Notes: generated by a model not told the origin, from the letters alone. A stretch of DNA of 64,000 nt from Streptomyces sp. ISL-96 (GCF_018614035.1 NZ_JAGGPA010000020.1:62001-126000), one strand, 5' to 3'. Positions 41,078 through 49,475 are shown, numbered from the stretch's first letter. Numbers and translations: made by a program.

Positions 41078-42424
41078 ATGACGGGCTTCGGCCGGCGTCG
41101 AAGCTGCCGTCGTCGCCACCGCCCGCCACTTCCGGGGCCGCGGCGTCCCCTGCGGGAGCACCACGCGACAGCCTTCGGACAGTACGCGACGGTCTGGCGC
41201 GTCCCCGGCGCGCCGCTGCTCCTGGTGGGCGGGGTGGTGGCCCGGCTCGGCCAGGGCGTCACGGTGCTCGCCTGGCTGCTGCTGGTCAAAGAGACCACCG
41301 GCAGCTTTGGCCAGGCCGGTCTGGTGGGCGCGTCGACCTCGCTGGCCACGGCGGTGACGGCGCCGATGGCCGGACGGCTGGCCGACCGTTTCGGCGCGGG
41401 CCGGGTGCTGCCGTACTACGCCGCTGTGTACGCCGCACTCCAACTCGGTCTGCTGGCCGCGGTGCTGGCGGAGTTTCCGGTTCCGGTGCTGTGCGTGATC
41501 GCGGCGGTGTCCGGTGCCGCGTTCCCCGCGATCAGTCCCGCGCTGCGGGCGGCGTGGACCGTACTGACGAGTGCGGAGAGCGGCCGCGGTAAGGCCCGTA
41601 CGGCGGCGATGGCGGCCGAGTCGACGCTCTTCGAGCTGGTCTTCGTGGTCGGCCCGCTGCTGTTCTCGGGGTTCATGCTGATCGGCGGGCCGCTCGGCTC
41701 CGTCCTCGGCACCGACGCGGGCATCGCGGGTCCGGCAGCCGCGCTGGCCGGCGCGGCCCTGTGTACCGGCTTCGGGACTCTGGCGCTGGTCCGTGGCCGC
41801 GCGATGCGCGAACTGCGTCCGGCTTCCGCCGGTGCACGGGCGCGCGGGCTCGGGCCGCTGCGGGAGCCGGGGCTGCCCGCGCTGCTGGTGTGTGCCGCGG
41901 GCATCGCCTTCTCCTTCGGCGGCGCGCCGGTCGCGATCGCGGCGTTCACCAAGGCCCATGACGGGGCGGCCGCCGGGAGTGCGACGGGGGTGCTGATCGC
42001 CGTATGGAGCATCGGCAGCGCGGTGGCCGGGATCTGGTACGGCAGCAGGCAGTTCGCCGCGCCGCTGGTCCGCCGGTTCGCCTGGCTGCTGACCGCGCTG
42101 GCGGCCGGTTACGCGCTGTGGGCCCTTATGCCCGGCTCGGTGGCCCTCGGCGGCCTCCTGTTCCTCACCGGCGCGGTCATAGCGCCCGCACTGACGGTGG
42201 AGGCGGAGCTGGTGGGCAAGCTGGTCCCGGAGCGAATGCTCAACGTTGTCGCGGACCAGCCCTCCGGGCCGGTGTGGGGCTTTCTCGCCGCGGCGGCCGC
42301 GACGGCGGTGGCGGCGGGCGTGGCCGCCTGGCCGGGTGCGCTGGAGCGGCCGGGCGGAGCGGGACACGAGCAGCCAGCGGCAACCCCTGCCGAACGGCCC
42401 CTGGCGCCGGACGAGTCGGGGTGA
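41078..42424 (+). CDS. MFS transporter
   Basis: This 448-residue major facilitator protein has a basic N-terminal tail, about twelve hydrophobic helices (starting APLLLVGGVVARLGQGVTVLAWLLLV), and MAGRLADRFGAGRVLPYY in the loop after helix 2. It resembles streptomycete drug or siderophore type exporters with YAxxxxxP starts, and ends in a hydrophilic proline-rich tail. A Fur/Zur-like box lies just upstream, so a metal or metallophore related role is possible but unproven. No partner gene follows. Confidence 0.78.
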   Translation: MTGFGRRRSCRRRHRPPLPGPRRPLREHHATAFGQYATVWRVPGAPLLLVGGVVARLGQGVTVLAWLLLVKETTGSFGQAGLVGASTSLATAVTAPMAGRLADRFGAGRVLPYYAAVYAALQLGLLAAVLAEFPVPVLCVIAAVSGAAFPAISPALRAAWTVLTSAESGRGKARTAAMAAESTLFELVFVVGPLLFSGFMLIGGPLGSVLGTDAGIAGPAAALAGAALCTGFGTLALVRGRAMRELRPASAGARARGLGPLREPGLPALLVCAAGIAFSFGGAPVAIAAFTKAHDGAAAGSATGVLIAVWSIGSAVAGIWYGSRQFAAPLVRRFAWLLTALAAGYALWALMPGSVALGGLLFLTGAVIAPALTVEAELVGKLVPERMLNVVADQPSGPVWGFLAAAAATAVAAGVAAWPGALERPGGAGHEQPAATPAERPLAPDESG

Positions 42425-42579
42425 TGGCCGGCGCGCCGCTTCGCCGATGTGCCGATCGGCTCGCCGGGCTGGATCGACGCACTGGCGCTGGGGAGACCCT
42501 TGGTGGGCCGCCGCAGAAACCTGGACGGCGACGACGTAGCGGTCGCCTGAGGCCGGCCCTGTCCGGCGACGCGACGTAC
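42425..42579. other. Gene-poor segment after the MFS gene
   Basis: No intact gene is visible. One plus-strand frame contains RRFADVPIGSPGWIDALALG and RRRNLDGDDVAVA before a stop, which looks like coding scrap, but no family is recognisable. The segment fits a decayed gene at the edge of a patchy region. Confidence 0.35.
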
Positions 42580-42693
42580 TCACTCGACGGAAACGGTGAA
42601 CGACTCTCCGTCGTCCGAGTAGGAGTAGAGGCTGAGGTCCTCGTAAAACCCGCAAAGCCTACGCAGGGCGCGCTGCCGCGACTGCGGCAGCAT
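42580..42693 (-). CDS. Possible 37-residue protein or 3' gene fragment
   Basis: A short frame reads MLPQSRQRALRRLCGFYE followed by DLSLYSYSDDGESFTVSVE. The second half has the alternating hydrophobic/polar pattern of a real beta-rich C-terminus, but the frame has no convincing ribosome binding site. It could be a tiny peptide gene or the last piece of a truncated larger gene. Low confidence. Confidence 0.3.
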   Translation of the reverse strand: MLPQSRQRALRRLCGFYEDLSLYSYSDDGESFTVSVE

Positions 42694-42718
42694 CACGGAG
42701 CGCGCCCGGGGGCACGTA

Positions 42719-43006
42719 CTACTCGACGGCGGGAATCAGCCCTGTGACGGGGGTAACCATGCCAGTGAACTGCTGAAGCTCGTTGAGCTTGTGCAGTTGG
42801 CCGAGCCCCCTGAGCTGATCGGTGACGGTCGGCACTTCCGCCCGGCGGTCGGCAGGCACGGCGGTCGAGCCAAGCTTGTCGAGCTCATCGGTGACGGACA
42901 GCATGTACGGGCCGGACGAGTCGGCAGCGCACGCGGTGGGGGCGGCGAGTGCTGTGACGCCGGCAGCGAGGGCTGCGACGGCGAGGACGCTCTTTGCTTT
43001 GATCAT
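42719..43006 (-). CDS. Small secreted protein
   Basis: This 95-residue protein has a signal peptide (MIKAKSVLAVAALAAGVTALAAPTACA) and a short helical mature part (SVTDELDKLGSTAV, VTDQLRGLGQLHKLNELQQF). It has no cysteine in the mature part and no recognised domain. Streptomycetes encode many such small exported proteins, some cell-surface attached. The sortase gene is the next upstream gene on the same strand, but no LPxTG-type motif is present here. Confidence 0.65.
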   Translation of the reverse strand: MIKAKSVLAVAALAAGVTALAAPTACAADSSGPYMLSVTDELDKLGSTAVPADRRAEVPTVTDQLRGLGQLHKLNELQQFTGMVTPVTGLIPAVE

Positions 43007-43074
43007 GCCCGAAGCAACGGCCGAGGCCGTCCCACGGACACGGCTGCCCGTCGCCCATCACCCACAAGCTTTAT

Positions 43075-43791
43075 TTACTCGCTTGGCGCTGCCCGCGACG
43101 AGACCAGCACGCCGATCTTGTCGATGCGATGCTCGGGATTGCCCTTGTCGTCACGCCAGAAGTTCCCGGCCGCGTCATCCTCCGGCGTCGCACAGGTGGA
43201 GACAGTGATCATTGCCTTGGTCGGCTTCTTGCCCGGCGATCCCGGGACCGCGGCCCGCTGCTCGGCCAGTGACCGCTCGGAGCGGAAGGATGTCTTCCTG
43301 GTGTCGGCGATCTTGTACTCGTACACCTTGCCGCCCGACGTGACGAATACGGAGTCGCCCTTGCCGACGGACGGGAGGTCGCGCAGCGGTCCTCCGGAGG
43401 AGAGGCGGTGGGCCGTGACCAGGTAGTTGCCGACCTCGCCGGGCCCGACACCGCCTTCGTCGCCGTACGGACTGGCGGCCACACCACGGTTCTGGATGCG
43501 CGTACCCGGCCAGTCGTCGGTCGTCCCCTCGTACGGGACGACACGCAGGTTCTTGACGCCGATCGAGGGGATGCCCAGCAGTGCCGTCTCATTCCGCGTG
43601 CTGCTCTTGCGCACGACCGGCTCGGCAGGGGACGAGGAGAGGGTCGGTTCGGTGACTGTCGCCGACGCCACCGCGGTGGTGCCCGGCGATTGCGCCGCAT
43701 CGGCGGCACCGGTGGCCCCGGTGGCACAGCCGACCAGCACGGCTATGAGTGCGCCTGCGAGCGCGGCGGGAAGCGGGCGGGGAGTCAACAT
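43075..43791 (-). CDS. Sortase family (class E/F-like) transpeptidase
   Basis: This 238-residue protein has an N-terminal hydrophobic anchor (PLPAALAGALIAVLVGCATG), possibly with a lipobox, a Ser/Thr/Pro-rich spacer and a sortase domain. The catalytic residues are visible: His in LVTAHRLSSGGPLRDLP, Cys in ITVSTCATPEDD and Arg in PEHRIDKIGVLVS. It would attach secreted proteins to the cell wall. The ATG giving MLTPRP is preferred over a GTG ten codons upstream. No substrate with a cell wall sorting signal is seen nearby. Confidence 0.85.
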   Translation of the reverse strand: MLTPRPLPAALAGALIAVLVGCATGATGAADAAQSPGTTAVASATVTEPTLSSSPAEPVVRKSSTRNETALLGIPSIGVKNLRVVPYEGTTDDWPGTRIQNRGVAASPYGDEGGVGPGEVGNYLVTAHRLSSGGPLRDLPSVGKGDSVFVTSGGKVYEYKIADTRKTSFRSERSLAEQRAAVPGSPGKKPTKAMITVSTCATPEDDAAGNFWRDDKGNPEHRIDKIGVLVSSRAAPSE

Positions 43792-43959
43792 GGCATCCCG
43801 GGGGCAGAGGGTGTCGGACACGTCTCAGGTAAGGAGACGGTGGCCGGCTTTCCCGTCAAAACAACGCGGTCCGGTCGGGTGTTCCCGTCCTCGATCCATA
43901 GCGAAACGAACGACGCGTACGTTCGATTTCACCTCGGACGCGTGCGCCACGCAGCAGCG

Positions 43960-44470
43960 CCGTGGCCCGCCGCGACGCGGACGATGCGTGGTCCGGGCGG
44001 GGTGGAAGGCCTCGACGACGAAATTCGTCGCCCGCAGTGAGGCCGGCGTCGGCGCGACGACCATGGGCCGCGACAACCCGCCTTTTCACCACGGCGTCTT
44101 CGTCCTCACCCACCACCCCCGGCCGTCACTGGCCATGGACGGCGGCACGACCTTCAACTTCACCGACGGCGGCCCCGAGACCGTTCTGCGGCCTTCGAAG
44201 CGGCGGACGGGCAGGATGTGCGGCTCGGCGGAGGCGCCGCGACCATTCAGCAGTTCCTGCGCGCGGGGCTGGTCGATGAAATGCACGTAGTGATCGTGCC
44301 GATGTCCAGACGGCTGAAGCGCGATGCCGGAGAAGGCCTCGAAGCAGTTCCTGCCGCACTCCGCGGCAGGGTCCACCCTGCCGGGGTGCAATGCGAGATC
44401 CAGAATGGATCACTCCCCTTCCATCACACGCGTCGGCCGCGCCACAGCAAAAACTGCCCACTGCCAGGCC
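43960..44470 (+). pseudogene. Frameshifted RibD_C / dihydrofolate-reductase-like gene
   Basis: Pieces of a RibD C-terminal/dihydrofolate-reductase-like protein occur in different frames. VEGLDDEI is in one frame; ARSEAGVGATTMGRDNP, FHHGVFVLTHHPRPSLAMDGGTTFNFTDGG in the next; and DVRLGGGAATIQQFLRAGLVDEMHVVIVPMSRRL in a third. These are in the right order for the family, but no single frame is intact and the N-terminus is missing. The gene is decayed. Homologues are usually NADPH-dependent reductases of unknown substrate, about 190 residues long. Confidence 0.75.
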
Positions 44471-44514
44471 CCGGACCGCCGGGCCTCTGACCGCCGCTCG
44501 CAGCCACGGGCTCA

Positions 44515-44757
44515 TCAAGCCGGACGTACCTGAACCGCCGCCGCGGGATCCTGATGTCCGCCACTGGCGAGAATCCGTACTTCGTCACGGTCGCTTATCT
44601 CGGCCAGGACGATGCCGGTGTCGTCCGCGTACACCGGGTGGCCACCGGGCCCACTGCGATCCGTACGGTGCACTTCCACGACATCCGCGGCCTCCGGAAC
44701 GGCTGCGGGTGCGCCTGGGTGTGTGAAAACCAACTCGTAGTGATCAGACCTGCCCAT
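44515..44757 (-). CDS. DUF6296-like small protein
   Basis: This 80-residue cytosolic protein reads GRSDHYELVFTHPGAPAA near the start and ends EVRILASGGHQDPAAAVQVRPA, with TDRSGPGGHPVYADDTGIVLAEISDRDEV between. The pattern matches a small streptomycete/Kitasatospora family (DUF6296-like). The ATG is preceded by GAGGAGG at six bases, which sets the start 14 codons into the longer frame. Function unknown; the ordered charged residues suggest a small folded domain. Confidence 0.72.
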   Translation of the reverse strand: MGRSDHYELVFTHPGAPAAVPEAADVVEVHRTDRSGPGGHPVYADDTGIVLAEISDRDEVRILASGGHQDPAAAVQVRPA

Positions 44758-44834
44758 GTCGCCTCCTCGGTGAGAAGCCGTTACGCCGCACACATGCATC
44801 CATAGTCGCGCATTACGAACGGGGCGGCCGTACC

Positions 44835-45461
44835 TCAGATGTGGAGTTCACGCGGGAAGCCGGTCCAGCGCCGTTCTGCGGGCAGGTGCCGCATGTCGTT
44901 GTAGAAGAGCACGGAGGACGGCCTGCCGGGCGCATAGCGGATGACCGTCAGAGCCGCATTGCCGTGGTTGAGCCCCATCCAGCGCCACTGTGGCGCGTCG
45001 TGGGCGGCTCGTACCAGCCAGCCGATGAGGAAGTTGTGGGTGACGACCAGCTCATGACGAGGCTCGTCACCCTCCACCGGTCCGGCGAACGCCGCGAGTG
45101 CCTCCCTGGCGAGCGCCGGACCACGCTCACGCTCACCTTCCGGAAACTGCGCGAGGAAGCTGAGCATGCGGTCGGCCGAATCCGGCGGCAGCTCCTGCTT
45201 CCGCGGCAGGTAGGGGATGTAGTCGCCGGCCGGTTCGCACTGGTGCAGTGGTACGCCGACGAGCTGCTCGCCGATCAGCCGAGCCGTCTGCGCCGCCCGG
45301 GGCAGCGGACCGTGATGGATCGCGGACAGGGGCGTACTCCGGAGCCGTTCACCGAGCAGAACGGCTTGGCGGCGCCCGTTTTCGGTCAGAGCTGTCTCGT
45401 CCGGTGACGCCTCACCGTGCCGGGCGAGGTAGAGGTACCGAGTGGCCGTGCCGTCCGTCAT
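44835..45461 (-). CDS. Histidine phosphatase family protein
   Basis: This 208-residue protein starts with the histidine phosphatase motif YLYLARHGEASPDE (RHG) and carries the downstream catalytic His in ELVVTHNFLIGWLVRAA. It is shorter than cofactor-dependent phosphoglycerate mutases and falls in the broad-specificity phosphatase branch. ATG start is supported by its distance from the RHG motif. It is divergent from a truncated sirtuin gene. The substrate is not predictable. Confidence 0.85.
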   Translation of the reverse strand: MTDGTATRYLYLARHGEASPDETALTENGRRQAVLLGERLRSTPLSAIHHGPLPRAAQTARLIGEQLVGVPLHQCEPAGDYIPYLPRKQELPPDSADRMLSFLAQFPEGERERGPALAREALAAFAGPVEGDEPRHELVVTHNFLIGWLVRAAHDAPQWRWMGLNHGNAALTVIRYAPGRPSSVLFYNDMRHLPAERRWTGFPRELHI

Positions 45462-45592
45462 GTCCGAGGTCCCCCGAGAACGTCTTCGATCTTGCGCATC
45501 GGGGACATCGACGCGCGAGTCATCCCCCTCGGTTCCCCGGGGCGCTAGGCCCTCAATCCCGTCGACGCCGACGTGTCCCGCCGCCTACGCTC

Positions 45593-46249
45593 AGGGGGCC
45601 GAACGGCCTGTGGCGACGCGATCCGGAGGCCGAAAAGCTCGTCACGTACGACTTCTACATGGCCGACCCGGACGTCCGGCGCCGTGCCTGGCGCATGCGC
45701 GTCGACAGTCCCGCGCTGCGGGCCCGGCCGAACGACGCGCACCGGGCGATCACCGAGCTGGAACGCTCGGGGGTTCCGGTCAGGGTCCTGACCCAGAACG
45801 TCGACGGGCTGCACCAGCTCGCCGGTCTGCCCGCCCGTAAGGTGCTCGAACTGCACGGGACGGCCCGGACGTCGGTGTGCACCGGCTGCCACAGCCGCTC
45901 TCCGATGGAGGAGACGCTGGCGCGGGTGCGGGCAGGCGAGGAAGACCCGCCGTGTCGTGCGTGCGGGGGCATCCTCAAGTCGGCCACAGTGATGTTCGGG
46001 CAGCGCCTCGACCCCGCGGTGATGGCTCAGGCTTTGGCGATCGCCAAAGCGAGCGACGTGTTCGTGGCCGTCGGCACCAGCCTCAAGGTGCAGCCGGCCG
46101 CCTCGCTGGCGGGGACAGCCGCGGAGTACGGCGCACGGCTGATCGTCGTCAATGCCGAGCCGACGCCTTACGACGCACTGGCCGACGAGGTCGTACGCGA
46201 GCCCATCGGGATGGCGCTGCCCGCCCTGCTGAAGGACTTGGCCGCCTGA
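45593..46249 (+). pseudogene. 5'-truncated Sir2-type NAD-dependent deacetylase
   Basis: The sirtuin similarity begins abruptly at GPNGLWRRDPEAEKLVTYDFYMADPDVRRR and runs to the stop with all later motifs: LTQNVDGLHQLAG, ELHGTARTSVCTGC, the zinc pair CRACGG, and VAVGTSLKVQPA. The N-terminal Rossmann segment with the NAD-binding GAGIS-type motif, normally about 25-30 residues upstream, is absent in every frame, and no start codon lies at the junction. The remaining frame is open, so the loss looks recent, but NAD binding should be lost. A sequencing or assembly gap is an alternative. Confidence 0.8.
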
Positions 46250-46275
46250 GGCCGGCTTGCCGCGTACCGCTCGGC

Positions 46276-46437
46276 CTACCAGCGCATCGCCGTCGCACGC
46301 ACAGAGCTGAAGTCCATCGCCTGCTCGACCTCCCGGAGCGTCTCCTCGGCGGCCCGGCGTACCTCGGCGGGTACATCGCCCCGCTCCTCTATGAGGCCTG
46401 CATAGATCGGTGCCTCGGCACGGTTTGCGGAACTCAC
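46276..46437 (-). CDS. Small 53-residue hypothetical protein
   Basis: This frame reads SSANRAEAPIYAGLIEERGD and continues VPAEVRRAAEETLREVEQ-AMDFSSVRATAMRW. The helix-forming acidic/alanine pattern and clear open frame with GTG start fit a real small gene, and I recall similar short hypothetical proteins in streptomycetes, though I cannot name a family. It overlaps no other good candidate and converges with the truncated sirtuin. Confidence 0.5.
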   Translation of the reverse strand: MSSANRAEAPIYAGLIEERGDVPAEVRRAAEETLREVEQAMDFSSVRATAMRW

Positions 46438-46963
46438 GTCGAAGAGGGCCCTTCAAGTCGGTACGTGCCGTCTCTGGCGGCAGCCAGAACGAAGGACGAG
46501 TGTAGGCGCCCTGGGGAGCGCCGGAGCATGCCGCCCCCGTGCCCGGTCTCCGTGCCCCGCAGCCTACGGCGTGCCCACAGCGCGGCTCATGGCAGGTGCC
46601 GGGTCGTCTCCGAGCGGAAGCCGTGACCCCAACCAGTTCCGGCCGTACGGCGAAATTCCGGGCCGTCTGGCTCTCGCTTCCCAGACCGAGGACCACATGC
46701 TGCCCCAGCACCCAGGCCGACGAGATGGGCGCCAGGTTGCGCCGGTCCGCCCTGGGTGTGGCGATCACCGACGCCATGACCGCCCGGGCACTGCTCGCGC
46801 TGGATGCCTCCCGGCTCGTATGTCAGGGGAGCACACGCATCATCACGCTGACGGACGAAGGCCGCGACGCTTACGCATGAGGTGCTGCTCGCAACGGCCT
46901 CCCGCACCTGACCGGCATGACCGGCCCTCCGAGCCCCTCCCCCTCTACATTCTTTCCAAGATA
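46438..46963. other. Gene-poor segment with a winged-helix tail remnant
   Basis: No intact gene is visible in these 526 bases. At 46776-46880 on the plus strand a frame reads MTARALLALDASRLVCQG and then STRIITLTDEGRDAYA, which resembles the C-terminal half of a winged-helix regulator domain. Upstream of it the frame has no regulator sequence. The simplest reading is the tail of a decayed transcription factor gene. Confidence 0.45.
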
Positions 46964-46979
46964 CGGAATATATTTTCCG
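46964..46979. promoter_or_regulatory. Candidate operator upstream of the aquaporin gene
   Basis: The inverted repeat CGGAA (46964-46968) and TTCCG (46975-46979) with a six-base AT spacer lies 31 bases before the aquaporin start in an AT-rich stretch. ArsR-type repressors bind comparable AT-rich repeats, and aquaporins of this type are often in ArsR-controlled arsenite operons. No intact ArsR gene is next to it. Confidence 0.4.
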
Positions 46980-47010
46980 CTGTAGCGTCATCCGGGGGAG
47001 AAACCAGATC

Positions 47011-47829
47011 ATGGTCATCGACAGAGCACTGCCACGCCGGGCGGCTGCCGAGCTGGTAGGGACCGCAGCGCTGGTGACCGTGATCATTGGTTCCGGCCTC
47101 CAGGCCGCCGGCCTCAGCCAGGACACCGGAGTCCAGCTCCTCGCCAACGCACTGGCCTCGGCGGTCGGGCTCGGCCTGCTGATCGTCCTGCTCAGCCCGG
47201 TCTCGGGGGCTCACCTCAACCCCGTGATCACACTCTTCGCGTGGTGGTCGCAGCGACGCGGCGAAAGCCCTTTCAGCTGCCAACAGGTCGCCCTCTACAT
47301 CACGGCGCAGCTGACCGGGGCCGTCGCAGGAGCCCTGTTGGCCGAGACCATGTTCGGCCGGACGCCCGGTGTCTGGTCCACCCAAGTACGGTCGGCCGGC
47401 CATCTGCTGCTCGGTGAAACGGTCGCCACGGCCGGGCTTGTGCTGGTGGTGTACGGGCTGGACCGCATAGGCCGGGCACAGCTCGCCCCGGTCGCGGTCG
47501 CTTCGTACATCGGCGCGGCGATCTGGTTCACCTCGTCGGGATCCTTCGCCAACCCCGCCGCGACGGTGGGCCGGACGCTCACGGACTCCCTCACCGGCAT
47601 CGCCCCCGCGTCACTCCCCGGCTTCATCGCCGCCCAACTCCTCGGCGGACTCCTCGGCGTGGGCCTGGCGGCCATCGTGTACGGACGGACCGCAGCTCGC
47701 TCTGTGGCTCAGCGGCCGCCGGAGACCCTGAGGACCGTGCCGGTGGTGTACGAGGCATCGGCCGACAGGAGCCAGGCGACGGCGCCGGCGATCTCGGAGG
47801 GCTCGCCGGGGCGGCCGAGGGGGATCTGA
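47011..47829 (+). CDS. Aquaporin/aquaglyceroporin (MIP family)
   Basis: This 272-residue channel has six helices and the two family NPA-type motifs: GAHLNPVIT near residue 70 and FANPAAT near residue 185. It begins RRAAAELVGTAALVTVIIGSGLQAA, like the streptomycete MIP proteins found in arsenic resistance operons, so a glycerol- or arsenite-conducting role is plausible. The natural C-terminus should lie near AAIVYGRTA; the last 40 or so residues run antisense through the 3' end of the SDR gene and are probably a read-through tail. An AT-rich inverted repeat lies upstream. Confidence 0.85.
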   Translation: MVIDRALPRRAAAELVGTAALVTVIIGSGLQAAGLSQDTGVQLLANALASAVGLGLLIVLLSPVSGAHLNPVITLFAWWSQRRGESPFSCQQVALYITAQLTGAVAGALLAETMFGRTPGVWSTQVRSAGHLLLGETVATAGLVLVVYGLDRIGRAQLAPVAVASYIGAAIWFTSSGSFANPAATVGRTLTDSLTGIAPASLPGFIAAQLLGGLLGVGLAAIVYGRTAARSVAQRPPETLRTVPVVYEASADRSQATAPAISEGSPGRPRGI

Positions 47830-48458
47830 GCGGCCGCCCTGGCGGGACGGTCGGCATCCCCCATGGCGGAATGCATCTCCGTGTTGATGATGCCGGGCGC
47901 GACGGCGTTGACCCTGATGCCGTCCGGGCCGAGCTCCTTGGCCAGGCCGACGGTCAGGGCGTCGGTGGCCGCCTTGGTGGCCGCGTAGTGGACATAGTCG
48001 CCCGGGCTGCCGAGCGTGGCGGCCGCGGAGGAGATGTTGACGATGGCGCCGGAGCCGGACTCCGCCATGTCCCGGGCGGCTCGGCGGCAGCACAGCAGGT
48101 AGCCGAGCAGGTTGACCTCCAGCACCCGTCGCAGATCCTCGGTGCGGGCATCGGCGAGTCTGCCCAGCGGGCCGGTCACACCTGCGTTGTTGACCAACCC
48201 GGTCACCCGGCCGAGGCCGGCCGCGGCGGTGTCGAACAGCCGCTCCACGTCCGCCTCGTCGGAGGTGTCCACCCGCACCGTGACGCAGCGCGCCCCCGCT
48301 GCCCTCACGGCCGCCGCGGTCTCCTCGGCGGCCGCCTTGTTGGCGACGTATCCCAGGGCAAGGTCGTGTCCGTCCTCCGCCAGCCGGACGCACGTGGCGG
48401 CGCCGATGCCTCGGCTGCCGCCTGTGACGATGGTGACCGGACTGACCGGACGTGACAT
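47709..48458 (-). CDS. SDR-family oxidoreductase (3-oxoacyl-ACP reductase-like)
   Basis: This 249-residue classical SDR has the cofactor motif VTGGSRGIGAATC, NNAGV near residue 85, the catalytic Ser in IVNISSAAA and Y-x3-K in YVHYAATKAA, and ends with the family GTVLRVSGGR. It reduces or oxidises a keto/hydroxy group of unknown substrate. The ATG has GGAGG upstream. Its 3' end overlaps the aquaporin frame on the opposite strand by about 121 bases. It is upstream of an arginase-family gene on the same strand, but no operon is evident. Confidence 0.88.
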   Translation of the reverse strand: MSRPVSPVTIVTGGSRGIGAATCVRLAEDGHDLALGYVANKAAAEETAAAVRAAGARCVTVRVDTSDEADVERLFDTAAAGLGRVTGLVNNAGVTGPLGRLADARTEDLRRVLEVNLLGYLLCCRRAARDMAESGSGAIVNISSAAATLGSPGDYVHYAATKAATDALTVGLAKELGPDGIRVNAVAPGIINTEMHSAMGDADRPARAAAQIPLGRPGEPSEIAGAVAWLLSADASYTTGTVLRVSGGR

Positions 48459-48549
48459 GGGCTGTCCTCCTGGCATCGCTGGTATGACCATGGTCCGACC
48501 AAGTCATACCTCAACTCCGCGCGCGTCCCCAGGGGGCCGTGGCTCAGCT

Positions 48550-49440
48550 TCAGTTGCCTGTGCGCACCGACAGCCCTCGGCGCAGGCACTCGCCGAGGCG
48601 GACGCCGATCGTTCCGTCCGGGTCCAGGCGGGGGTTGAAAATCGTGACGTCGAGTCCCTGGGGGCGCTCGCCGGCGAGCGCGGTCCGCAGCACACTCTCC
48701 AGTTCGAGCCAAGTCAGTCCGCCGGGAAGGCGGTAGTCGACGGCCGGCATGATCGCGTCGTCCAGGATGTCCACGTCGAGGTGGACCCAGTACCCGGCGC
48801 GTCCAGCGCCGGCAAGCCGGTCGACCGCCCGGCGCGCCGCCGCGGCGGCTCCGGCCGCGCGTACCCCGTCGATGTCGATCGCGTTCAGCCGAGGCGGCAA
48901 AGGCTGCATCCCGGCCTCGGCGGACTCGGCGGCGTCACGGAAGCCGAAGGCGACGACGTCCTCGTCCCGTACGAGGGGCCCGCGGCCTTCAAGGTCGGCG
49001 AGCAGCGCAGGGCCGCGGCCCGTAGCCAGGGCGAGTTCCATCGACGCGGCCTCGCCGGTCGGCTCCGCCGACGGCTGGTAGAAGTCGGTGTGGCCGTCGA
49101 GGAACAGCAGCCCGTAACGCCCGCGCCGTCGCAGAGCGAGGAGGTTGCCCAGCAGAATGCTGCAGTCGCCGCCGAGGACCACGGGAAAGCAGCCACGGCC
49201 GAGGACGCTGCCGACCAGGTCCGCCAGTCGCACCGAGTACTGCGCGATGCCGACCGGGTTCAGGATCCCGGTGCCGGCGTCGCGCCCGGGGTCGTACGCC
49301 GGTGCTTCGATCCGGCCGGCCCACACCGCCCCGAGGTGCGTCAGCAGACCGGTGTCGAGGAGAGCCGTCGGCAAGTCCTGTACGCCGGAAGGCCGCAGGC
49401 CGAGTACGGACGGCGCCTCGATGACCGCTGGTTGCCGCAC
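48550..49440 (-). CDS. Arginase/agmatinase-family (ureohydrolase) enzyme
   Basis: This 296-residue protein shows the dimanganese motifs of ureohydrolases: VVLGGDCSILLGN, LLFLDGHTDFYQP, and VHLDVDILDDAIMPAVD. It would hydrolyse arginine, agmatine or a guanidino acid to release urea. The middle (TGEAASMELALATGRGPALL) fits the arginase-like subgroup, but the specificity loop cannot be read by eye. The GTG start is at the 5' end of the frame, with GAAGGGG upstream. The FAD oxidase gene starts upstream on the same strand and ends 35 bases away. Confidence 0.85.
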   Translation of the reverse strand: MRQPAVIEAPSVLGLRPSGVQDLPTALLDTGLLTHLGAVWAGRIEAPAYDPGRDAGTGILNPVGIAQYSVRLADLVGSVLGRGCFPVVLGGDCSILLGNLLALRRRGRYGLLFLDGHTDFYQPSAEPTGEAASMELALATGRGPALLADLEGRGPLVRDEDVVAFGFRDAAESAEAGMQPLPPRLNAIDIDGVRAAGAAAAARRAVDRLAGAGRAGYWVHLDVDILDDAIMPAVDYRLPGGLTWLELESVLRTALAGERPQGLDVTIFNPRLDPDGTIGVRLGECLRRGLSVRTGN

Positions 49441-49475
49441 CGCCGAACCCCTTCGGGCGGTTCAGTACTGCTACT

